From NCBI RefSeq assembly GCF_030463565.1, contig NC_134651.1:11482734-11546733 (forward strand): a stretch of 64,000 nt of DNA, read 5' to 3'. The notes beneath the pieces are model-generated. The model was not told the origin of the DNA. It saw only the letters and a program-made list of their open reading frames with translations, and did no database searches. This document shows positions 22,665 to 31,603 of the stretch, piece after piece. The translations under genes were made by a program, and so were the position numbers. How positions within the stretch are numbered: position 1 is the stretch's first letter; the number at the start of each line of letters is the position of its first letter. Source of the stretch: Pelecanus crispus. Lineage: Eukaryota > Chordata > Aves > Pelecaniformes > Pelecanidae.

Positions 22665-23798
22665 ATGGGGAGACCCAGGAAGCAGCCCACCGGCACATCA
22701 TCCCCTCCTCCGGCCGCAGCCGCCTCCAAAACCGCCCCCACCGCGCCACCACCTTCTGCCTCGGCCACCCGGGCCAAGGCCGCGGCTGCGGGCGGCCGAT
22801 CCAGGAGCGCTCCGGCTGCCGGGGCTGCCGGCCCCAGCCGAGGGCAGGGTGCGAAGCCAAACTCCTCTCAGCCAAGACCCGCAGCATCCCGCAGAGCCCT
22901 AGGAGATGGGGGTGACCGGCACGGAGCACCCCCCAGGAGCTGCTCTGCAGCCCAGAAGAAGCCACCTGATGCCAAAGGAGCCGCTGGTCTGGCCAGACCT
23001 GACCCACGTCCACAGAAGCAGCAGCCTGGGGCTGACCCGAGCGGGGCCTGGGGCCGGTTCCTGCCCCCACTGGAGAGCCAGGACATCCCATGGGTGGAGA
23101 AGGAGACCCGGGGCCAGCGGAACAATCCCAAATGGTACGAGTGGCGGGAGAACCGCATCACCGCCTCTGTGGCCCCCAAGATTGCCAACAGCAAGTTCGC
23201 CAATGGCAAGACGGACGAGGTGCCCCAGTCCTACCTGAAAGCGGTGGTGAGCTCCAGCCCCGGGGTGCAGACGCCGGCCATGTCCTGGGGTGTGCGCAAG
23301 GAGAAGGCGGCCGTGCGGGCCTACGAGCAGCTGAAGTCGCAGGCGGCGGGCGAGCCGGTGCGGGTGGACGACTGCGGCCTCTTCATCCACCGGGACAAGG
23401 AGTGGATCGCCGCCAGCCCGGACGGCGTCGTCAAGGAGGTGGCCACGGGGAAGGCCCTAGGGCTGCTGGAGGTGAAGTGTCCCTACAAGCACAGGAACAG
23501 GACGGTGCGCGAGGCCTGCAAGGACAAGGACTTCTGCCTGGAGGTGGACGGGGACTCCTATGCCCTGAAGAAGGATCATGCCTACTTCACCCAGGTCCAG
23601 TGCCAGATGGCGGCCGCTGGCTTCCAGCGGGCCGACTTTGTGGTGCACACCACCAAGGAGACGGCCGTGGTCCCTGTGGAGTTTGATGCCAAGTTCTGGG
23701 AGCAGACGGTGCCCAAGCTGGAGAAGTTTTACACTGAGGCGGTGATTCCCCACCTGGAGGAGAAGGCAGGCAGCTCTGTCTGGGCCAAGGAGGAGTAG
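22665..23798 (+). CDS. YqaJ/lambda-exonuclease-type PD-(D/E)XK nuclease, intronless coding exon
   Basis: 377 residues in one uninterrupted exon. Residues 1-130 are Pro/Ala/Lys/Arg-rich and probably disordered, opening with the AT-hook-like GRPRK at 2-6. Residues about 140-365 form a YqaJ-type nuclease fold: R164-I-T-A-S helix, G209-x-x-x-E213 helix, S251-P-D253-G strand, the catalytic L268-E269-V-K271-C-P strand, and Y307-x-x-Q310-x-Q312-x-Q314. Every position expected to bind metal or catalyse is present, so a double-strand DNA exonuclease or endonuclease activity is likely. Relatives occur in phages and in eukaryotic DNA transposons such as ISL2EU types. I know of no human counterpart. Codon use is GC-rich like its neighbours and there is a CpG-island promoter, which suggests a resident host gene rather than a recent arrival. 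No terminal repeats or transposase were seen nearby. The frame looks whole. Confidence 0.88.
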   Translation: MGRPRKQPTGTSSPPPAAAASKTAPTAPPPSASATRAKAAAAGGRSRSAPAAGAAGPSRGQGAKPNSSQPRPAASRRALGDGGDRHGAPPRSCSAAQKKPPDAKGAAGLARPDPRPQKQQPGADPSGAWGRFLPPLESQDIPWVEKETRGQRNNPKWYEWRENRITASVAPKIANSKFANGKTDEVPQSYLKAVVSSSPGVQTPAMSWGVRKEKAAVRAYEQLKSQAAGEPVRVDDCGLFIHRDKEWIAASPDGVVKEVATGKALGLLEVKCPYKHRNRTVREACKDKDFCLEVDGDSYALKKDHAYFTQVQCQMAAAGFQRADFVVHTTKETAVVPVEFDAKFWEQTVPKLEKFYTEAVIPHLEEKAGSSVWAKEE

Positions 23799-24478
23799 AC
23801 CCCCCCGCCTCGCTCACCAGGATGCTCACTTGGCCGCTAGCATAGAAATTACGCCTAGTTTTACTGCTGTTCTTGGACCATTTGCTGCCTCTCCCCCAAA
23901 ACAACTGCCTCAGGAATGAAATGTCGCACCAGCAGGACCCTGCTTTGGTAAGGGTCCCCTCAAACAGTGACTTCTTCCTGCCCCAGCCGGGTCCGTGCTC
24001 AGCCCCCAGTGCCTTCTTGTCCTGTCCCCCTCGCTACATTCCCCATTTGTCCCAGCTGCGCTGCCTGACAGACGCTGGCATACCTCCGGATTGGCAAGGG
24101 AAGCCAGTGATGCCTCTGTGCTGGAATAAGAGACTTATTTTGTGGAGAAAACTGGATCCTTCGGCACCTTAACTGCTGTCAGGACTAAATCATAATTCCA
24201 CTCTGGAGTGGAGACAGAGCCCAAGAACAAAACACAGCTTTTGAGCTAAATCGTGATGTACCTTAAGAGTTGCAGCAAGGGTGTGCAGACACCCTCCCTG
24301 AGCCATCGGACCTGCTGCTGCTTTGGAGTAACTTGTGATGAGTTGGCTGCAGCCTCAGGAAGACGGTGCCCCTCGAAGAGGTTGTCCCCAAGCCCACGCA
24401 GCTCCAGAGGATGTTCTTGTGGAGCAGCCCCACGTGTTGCCACGGTGTGGGGGGGGGGGCAGGCATTGCTCTATTAAA
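23799..24478 (+). other. 3' untranslated region of the nuclease gene
   Basis: Non-coding sequence after the nuclease stop, ending at an ATTAAA poly(A) signal (24473-24478) followed by a GT-rich downstream element near 24500. It is less GC-rich than the coding exon. Confidence 0.6.
24473..24478 (+). promoter_or_regulatory. Poly(A) signal of the nuclease gene
   Basis: ATTAAA variant, with GTGTTCCCTGTTGTTTGTG downstream as a plausible GT-rich element. It sits about 200 bp from the opposing poly(A) signal of the PHD gene. Confidence 0.6.
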
Positions 24479-24674
24479 TACAATGCGCACTGGCCCGTGT
24501 TCCCTGTTGTTTGTGCAGCTCAGGGTTTACGGGGTGGGGCAGGGCCGGGTGGGATCTGCACACCAAATCCCCTCCTGCCCATAGCAGAAGGGGAGCACTC
24601 AAGGCCCAAAGGGATGTGAGACCTGAAGCCACTGAACTACACCAAAGCCACCACCATTATGGCAAAAAAGTACT

Positions 24675-24680
24675 TTTATT
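24675..24680 (-). promoter_or_regulatory. Poly(A) signal of the PHF13/23-like gene
   Basis: AATAAA on the minus strand within an A/T-rich patch. It is the first canonical hexamer noticed after the PHD-gene stop, implying a 3' untranslated region of about 1.8 kb. Confidence 0.6.
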
Positions 24681-26476
24681 ATATACATAAGACTCCAGCC
24701 ACACTCCACAGGGCAAGGACCAGAATTTGCTATTTTACATATCAATACAAAGTAACTATAAAAACATAAAGCACTTTTGGGGCCCAGGCTTTCCACAGGA
24801 GGAGAGAGGCACAGGGATGAGCCTGGGGGCTGCTGAGTGACAGGGGGCTGCCCCACACCCTCCCCCAGCTGTGGTCCCACAGTAACCAGATGTGCAAGTA
24901 GGAAAGAACCCAGTTAAGAAATACAGTCATGGGGACTGGCACGTGGGGGCTGTCCCACTCCCCGCGGCAGGCAGTGGCATGCCAGGGGCCGAACCGAGTG
25001 TCACCAGGACAGGAGCAGGGTCTGCATCCCCCAGGGAAAGTGCAGAAGGCACATAGGCCAGGCTCTTTGGAGGGGCTGTGAGGAGGAGGTGGGATCCAAC
25101 AGTTAGTGCACGTGGGGCCCCGGGAGATCGCACACACACACTGCACACGGGGGACACGGAGGTGGGGGGGAAAGCCTTCCACTACCAGACTTAACTGGGG
25201 GCCTGGAGAGGGCATGCCCCATGTCTCCAGAGCAGCAGTTGCATAGCAGAAGGGGCTCAGGGCCCACTCTTGACAAGTCATTAGGTTTCGCTCTGTATGT
25301 CCAGGAAAAAAACCAAACCAAAACAAACAAAAAAAAAAACCCCAAAACCCAAACCCAAAACAGCTTCTTTGATGGAGGGAGTGCTGGGAAGGCAGGCCTT
25401 CCCAGCTCCAGGCTCCATCCGAGCTCAGGTCTCAGCATCCAGCTGGTGTTGAAGCAGATGCTCCAGACAGCCCTGCAGGCAGGAGATGGCCACAGGGTAC
25501 AAGCTTCAGTTGTTTTAAACTGGAAGTGAAAAACATGGAAAGCTAACCAGAGCACTCTCCTGCTCCCCTTCCATAGGGCTCCCAGCCTTGCCACAGCCAG
25601 CTCCGACGATAACTGCTCAGTCTCCTAGCAGGAATCCCACCCCCCCTTTCACACAGGAGACTTCAGTGCAACTGGAGAAGGTGAACCAAGGAGGGCTGCT
25701 CAGCAAGAACAGCCTTTGTAATCGTCTACCAGAGGATGCCTTTGCCGCTCCTAACCCAACAGGACTATCCTGGGGCATGCAGGCACAGCAAACAAAACCA
25801 GGAGCACCACAGGCCAGGGGAAGGACCTCCCCTGTGCAGCCTACAAGGCTGATGAGCCAGAGATGGATGAGTCCACCAATACCCACAAGACGCAGAGCCC
25901 CAGTCTGCTTCAGGCATCAGCAAGGATGGATGTCCCTTCCCCTCCCGCCCTGGAGGGCAGCACACTACATGGAAGGAGCTCGCCTGGGCTGCACCTACTT
26001 GCTGGAAGAGAACTTGGTTCACCGGGGCTTTGCCATCGCAGCCCACCCAAAGGTCTGAGGCAAGGAAAGGAAAACAGTGAGGAAAAAGGAGGAAGGGGAG
26101 TCACATCTTGGGATAAGTGTAAGCTTCCACCACACCACAGAAAAACTACTTGGACTAGGTTCTCCTTGGCTGCCCTGGGGGAAAGGCACTGAGCCAGCTT
26201 TGTGCGAGGACAGAGATGTTTCTGAGTGACCTAGTGCGTGGCTGGACCACCCTCCTCTCCCCCCCACACCTCTGGGGTAACTGAGCTCCGTGGCCAACGC
26301 GATCCTCAGGGAGGACGCGCGTGGCAGCTTCCAGGAGTCAGAAGTGCAAGGGGGACAGTCCAGCCCCGTGGCCCAGCCCCTCCCCTGCCATTACTGTGCA
26401 TTGATTGTCTAGCCAAACCGGGCTACAGTCTTCAGTTTAAAAAGGGGACCCCCGGCCTCCCTGCTCTGGAGGAACT
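24681..26476 (-). other. 3' untranslated region of the PHF13/23-like gene
   Basis: No coding signal on either strand. It contains an A-rich low-complexity patch at 25305-25361. Its assignment to the PHD gene rests on the absence of another gene and on the poly(A) signal at 24675-24680. Confidence 0.5.
25305..25361 (+). repeat. A-rich low-complexity tract
   Basis: Runs of A broken by C in the pattern AAACCAAAACAAACAAAA and CCCAAAACCC. No target-site duplication or body of a SINE or LINE was recognised beside it. Confidence 0.7.
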
Positions 26477-28046
26477 TCAGTCACAGAAGCGCTTGCGGGG
26501 CACCGTCCGAGCTCGGTTCGAGCGGCGAATCTCCTGCTTGGCATCGCGGCATCGCTGGCAGATGAAAACCTCAGGCACGTTGGATTTGCGGATCTTGGCA
26601 CAAGAGAGGTGGATCCAGGTAGCGCATTCGTTACATTCGATCATGGGCCTCCCTGCGAAGGGCTTCAGGCAGAAGCAGGTGATCAGATCCCAGGCATCAT
26701 CATCTGATCAGGGAGAGAGAGACACTGGTCAGAAACCACCTTACCAGCTGCAGGTCCAGCTGCACCCAGACTAGCCAGTTCCACTGGTGTTAAATGGGAC
26801 AGCCCCCCCACTCACCTTCTGCTTTGGTGTTCGGAGCTGCTGCGAATTCGACTGCTAAAGTTGCAAAGTGGGGGAAAAAAAGAGAGAAAAAAAATAAAGA
26901 CCGGATGAGCGAGGCACCCCTACGCCTCACTTCAGACACATTTCAGGTCTGTACCGCTCGCTCTGCAGAACAGAGCTGCCAAAGGGCAGGCCAGCTCCCT
27001 GCCCTCTGCTCTTCGGTCCTCCCAGGTCCCAAAGGTACTCCCCTTGCTGGGAGAGGCTTGGGCCATCGACAAGCCCTCCCTGCAGCCAGCATGGGTGGCT
27101 CCAGCTGAGGGAGGGACAGTATCTGGCACTGGCTGCAGCACAACAGGGCCCTCTACGCTCCCTCAGACACTCACCACTAAGCTGGGAGCTCCCTCTGCTT
27201 GCATCTTCCCCTTCACTTTGGTCCAAGGTACTACAGGAACTGGGGCTTTTCCTCCCTCCAGAGCAGGGGTCATGCTCCTTTAGCTGAGGATCATCTCCTG
27301 CTGGCTTCTCAGTCCCCTGCGCTCCGTGCATCCAGTCCTTCTCCTCCTTCATCAGCTCCTCCAGGAGGGAGTTGGGCTGGGGGTCCCCAGCTGGGTTGAG
27401 GGAAGGCTCCAAGAGCTGCTCTTTCACGGGAGGCACTTGTCCCTCCAGCGCAGCCAACTCCTTCACCCCGTCCTGCTCTGCCCCAAAGCTCTTCCCGGTG
27501 CTCGGCGGCACCCTCTTTTCTACCTCCTGCTCCATAATGAGTTTCTTTGCTGGTGGCTTCTTCCGTTTGGTTTGCTGGGGCCGGACATCGTAGAAGCCGG
27601 TGGGGAAGGCAGGGCAGCTCATGAGCAGGCTGCTGTCCACAGCCCCCCGGGCCACGGCGTTCCTGCTCCTCCTGTCATCCGTCAGGACATGGCAGTCGGA
27701 GGAGTGGGACGAGGCCCAGCTATCGCTGTCCTGAGTGCTCCCCGTGCTGTTCTGGGGACTCATGCTGCCTCCATGCATCCAGAGCTCATTCTGCAAGAGG
27801 GGAAAACACAGGACTAGCATATGAGACCGCAGCGCAGACATTCAGGGTGAGGAGGAAGGGGCTGGGGATGGAGAACAACTCTCCAGGAAAAGAATTAGGA
27901 GCTGGGTCTGCAACCGGTCTTTTTGCAGAGGAACATCCCGTAAGCCCGCTTACCTCCTCAGGGTAGGGGATGTAGCCTGCGTAGGCCAAAACGAAGGTGC
28001 AGAACTGATTGAAGTCCTCCACGGTTCTCTGTCGCTTCTGCAACGG
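26477..28046 (-). CDS. PHD-finger protein of the PHF13/PHF23 family (5' exon unresolved)
   Basis: Four coding exons: 28046-27954, 27790-27175, 26854-26816 and 26703-26477, giving 324 residues in continuous phase. The first carries the family hallmark [20 protein letters not shown] followed by GYIPYPEE, nearly identical to PHF13. The last encodes a C4HC3 PHD finger: TCFC, IECNEC, WIHLSC and ICQRC, with the tryptophan expected to help cage trimethyl-lysine. It ends [15 protein letters not shown]. The middle is serine-rich with a basic nuclear-localisation-like [12 protein letters not shown]13 and PHF23 read H3K4me3 through this finger, so a nuclear chromatin-reader role is likely. The middle differs from what I recall of either, so this looks like a third paralog. 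The starting exon is not settled: an in-phase donor (GAGGAG|GTGAGC, about 30012) lies in the CpG island, but its frame has no ATG. Confidence 0.87.
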
Positions 28047-30147
28047 CTGCAACAAATGCCACGTGTCGATTAAACTCCCCGGATACCCCTACCCGAGCCG
28101 AGCATCACAACCGACCCCGGCAGGCAGCCCTGGACCGCCAAGCAATTACACAAGCACGTAATATTTAGGTCACCCGAACACCCAGCCTTCCCATAACCCA
28201 TCCGCATCATCTGGCTTTACAGATGCAGCCCTTCCCTTTAAAACCCAGATCACAGAGGGGGGACACACAACGCTGACGCGACGGGACACCCCGAAAGCGG
28301 CGTCCCACAGCAGCCGCCCGGCAGAGCGTGAGTCAGAGGCTCGGGACCCCGGTGCCGGGGATGGCCGGCCCCCCCCGCCCACAGCCGGCTGACTCAAGGC
28401 CAGAGGGAGAAGGCATCGAGGGCGCCCGGAGTTTTGGGCTTCCCTGGCTGCTCCCGGGTCAGCCGGAAGAGCTCGGCGCCGCTCGGGACGAGGTCCCGGG
28501 GACGGAGCGCCGGGGCGCGGCGGTGCGGGAGCGCCGGGAGCCCGCGGCAGAGCCGGCCCCGCGTCCGCGCCCCCCGAGCCAGGGGCGGAGGAGCAGGCAC
28601 CCCCCCCCCCCCCCCGCCGGCTCCGGGGACGGAGGGGAGCCCCCGGGGCCGCCTGCAGGGCTCCCCCCCGCGGGAAGGCGGCCGCGGCCCGCCGGGGAGG
28701 AGAGGGGAGGGCAGGGGAGGGGGCGGCCCCCCCGCCGCCGCCGCCCGTCCCCGCGCCGGGCACCTGATGGCTCCCAAGATGGCGCCGCGCTCCCGGTCCT
28801 GCCCCGACCGGCCGCCGGGGGGGGGGGGGGGGGGGGGCGACCCCACCCCCGCTCACGGACACGGACACCCCCCGCACAAGCGGCACCCACCCCGGCACCG
28901 CCACGGCCCCCCCCCCCCCCCCCCGCCCCCGGAACCGGCACACAGCAGCCCCCCCCCCCCTTCACACGCACCCCCGCAGCCCCCCGCCCCGGGCCCGCCC
29001 GGGCACGCACACGGCGCGGCACAGCCCGGCCACGCAGGTCCCCCGGTCGCGCCGCCGCCGCCCCCCCCCCCCCCCCCCGACCCCGCGTGCCGCCGCCCCC
29101 CCACCCGCGCACACACACGCGCGCCCGGGGCACCACCCCCCCGCCCGCGCCCACCGCCGCCCCCCGAGGGCTCCCGCACACACACGCGCACAGAACCCCC
29201 CACGCACGCACCCCCAGCCGCCCCCCCACGCACACAGCGGCCCCCCCGGCCCTCCCAAGCTCCCCTTAGGCACAGCCCCCCCCCCCAGCACCCTCCCGCA
29301 AAGCCCTCCTCGACACACGGCCCCCCCCCGTGCACGCACACACGCGACCCCCCCCATGCACACACACACACGAACACCCCCCCCCCCCCCCCGGGCACAC
29401 ACACACACGAACACCACCACCCCCCCGGGCACACACACACACACACGAACAACCCCCCCCCCATGCACACACACACACGAACACCCCCCCCCCCCCGTGC
29501 ACACACACACGAATACCCCCCCCGCACACACACACACTAACACCCCCCCCCCGGCACACACACACACTAACACCCCCCCCCGGCACACACACACACTAAC
29601 ACCCCCCCCCCGGCACACACACACACTAACACCCCCCCCCCGGCACACACACACACACGAACACCCCCCCCCCCCGTGCACACACACACACCACGAACAC
29701 CCCCCCCCCCCCCGGCACACACACACACACACACGAACACCCCCCCCCCGTGCACACACACACACGCGCCCCCCGGGGCCCCCCCGCCCCGCGCACACAC
29801 ACGAACTCCCCCGGCGTAAGAAACCGCGCCCCCCCCCCGCACACACACACACACACACACGCACAGAGACACACACGCCCCCCCCCGCACACACTCACAG
29901 ACATACTCACACGCCCCCCCCGTCCCCCCCCGCAGGCACCCCCGGGCACGGCGCGCCCCCCGGGGCCCCCCGGCACCCGCACCACAGCTTCCCCCCCCCC
30001 CCCCCGCTCACCTCCTCGGGCACCGGGGATCCGGGGCTGGGCACGGGGCTGCTCCCCGCCGAGCGCGGCCCGCCGCGGGGGAAGGGTCCTCCGGGGGCGG
30101 CGGCGGCCCCGCGCCCCCTCACCTGCCGCCTCCCCGCCGGCGCTCAT
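28047..30147 (-). promoter_or_regulatory. CpG island and candidate first exon of the PHF13/23-like gene
   Basis: Extremely GC-rich stretch upstream of the first recognised coding exon. On the minus strand an ATG at 30147 opens MSAGGEAAG, and a consensus donor after GAGGAG lies near 30012. That ATG frame and the phase-0 frame needed to join the conserved exon differ by one base. A second transcription-start candidate is the YY1-type AAGATGGCGCC near 28780, followed on the minus strand by CATCAG|GTGCCC. Which of these is used cannot be decided from sequence alone. Confidence 0.5.
29285..29930 (+). repeat. CA/C minisatellite with roughly 30-bp units
   Basis: Tandem units alternate a CA run with a C run, in variants such as CACACACACTAACACCCCCC and GTGCACACACACGAACACCC. 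On the minus strand, the presumed sense strand of the PHD gene, this reads GT repeats plus G runs of 8-14. That means strong G-quadruplex, Z-DNA and R-loop potential. The array lies between the candidate first exon and the first recognised exon of that gene. Confidence 0.9.
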
Positions 30148-30802
30148 GCCGCCCGCCCTGCCCGGCCCGGCCCTGCCCGGTGCGGTGGGTGCCGCCGGTC
30201 GGAGCGAGGCTGGAGCGCCGCCCCGGCCGCAGGGGCGGGACCACCTGGTGGCGGGGAAGGCGGGGGCGGGGCCTCGCGCCGGCCGTCCCGGTGGGAGGGG
30301 TGGGGGGGCCGCCTCTACCGGCGGGCGGGGGGGGGGGGGGGGGGCGGCCTCCGCACCGGCCCGCGTCCTGCCCCGCAGCGCCAGCGCCCACCCGGGGCCC
30401 CGCGGGGTCCCCACGCCCCCCCCACCTCGCTCTTCCCCGGGCTGCCAGGGCCCCCCCTGCTCCGCGCCCTCCTCCCGCCCACCCTCAGCTCAGCCCCGGT
30501 TTCTCGCACTCCCCAAACCGCAACCGGATCCGGGCGCCCGCCGGAGCCGACACCCAACGCCGGCCTCGTCCCTGCTCCGTGCCCCCCGAGGCGGCCCCCG
30601 GGAGCCCAGTGGGACGCAGGCACAGCCCCCCACAAACCACCCCGGGCGCCAGCCCCCCCAACACCGCAGGGGAGCCATTTAATTTGGCGAGACTCGTCCG
30701 GAAAGCATCTCTCCCCCGAGCAGCCTTCTGCTCCGTGCCCCCCAAATTCAAGCCCCGCTGTCCCCAAAGGAAAGGAGAGCACTGCACCCGCTGCGTCCCG
30801 GG
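30148..30802. other. Intergenic region between the PHF13/23-like 5' end and the ABCF3 3' end
   Basis: The CpG-rich left part, including an 18-20 base G run near 30328-30345, belongs to the promoter of the PHD gene. The right part shows no gene. Confidence 0.5.
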
Positions 30803-30808
30803 TTTATT
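30803..30808 (-). promoter_or_regulatory. ABCF3: ABCF3 poly(A) signal
   Basis: AATAAA on the minus strand, about 800 bases after the ABCF3 stop. It is the first canonical hexamer noticed in the 3' flank. The intervening stretch (30809-31603), read as 3' untranslated region, contains an A-rich tract at 31149-31195 and no other gene. Confidence 0.6.
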
Positions 30809-31603
30809 TACACCGCAACCTCTGTGCCGGCAGGCAGGGAGGGGTGCCGGGCAGCCCACCCCAGGGCCAGAGGAAAGGAAAGGCAGGCAGCAGGGCGAGG
30901 TGGTACCGGCGGCACAAGGAAAGGAGCGGGGAGCCGGGCGCAGGCAGAGCCGGGCTCTGGCTCCCTCAGCACTACAAACGCAAGCCCCCGGGGAGGACAG
31001 ACCAAGCGAGCCCCGGTTTCCAGGGGCTGGGGGAAGAGGCAGGGGTCACTTTTAGCAGCAAAGGCCTCGTTTCCCTCCAGGGCGACAGAGGGGATGGTGC
31101 CATGAGATGGTGGCATGTGACAGAGCCTGACTGGTGTTTGGCCACTTAAACAAAAAAAAAAAATCCCAAAAAACAAAACAAAAAAAAAAGAAAAAGCCAG
31201 AGGGGGAAGCAAAGAAACATGAAGAACAGCTCCTCTCCTGTCCTCCAGAGCACGGAGTTAAACGGGGGGCGGTGGGGACGCAAACACCTCCTTCCCTCCT
31301 CTCGGCAGAGCAGCAGCTCCAGGCACAGCCTTCCCAGCGCGCCCAGCACCAGGCGCAGCCCCGGCCAGCGGCACAGCTCCCGGCGTGCCCCCGGCCACGC
31401 GCAGCACCAGGCTCCTGCTCCCTTGCTGTCCTTCCACCCGGCCCCGGGAGAGGAGAGCAGTTCAGGTAGCAGTTTGATGGCATGGCTGACGGTCCATGCG
31501 GGGAGCAGCGTCCTTGGTGCTCTGCCAGGCACAGTTGGGATGGATGCTGAGGTGGCTGAGCATCGCGCTCCAGCCCCCCGGCGCAGTCCGGCTCCCGCCT
31601 CCC

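Noticed and set aside
22000-24500. A complete DNA transposon or virus-like element around the nuclease frame
   Set aside because: No terminal inverted repeats, transposase or other element gene was seen. The frame has a host-type CpG-island promoter and a neighbouring non-coding exon.
28779-28790. Plus-strand ATG in AAGATGGCGCCGC as a gene start
   Set aside because: The context fits a YY1 or initiator-type promoter site better. The following frame is Pro/Arg low complexity running into homopolymers.
29285-29930. CRISPR-like regular repeat array
   Set aside because: Units are simple CA and C runs of varying length without unique spacers, in a vertebrate context.
28328-31149. Very long frames through the CA/C repeat region, one nearly 600 codons, on both strands
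   Set aside because: They translate the tandem repeat (His-Thr and Pro runs, or Cys-Val and Gly runs) and carry no conserved sequence.
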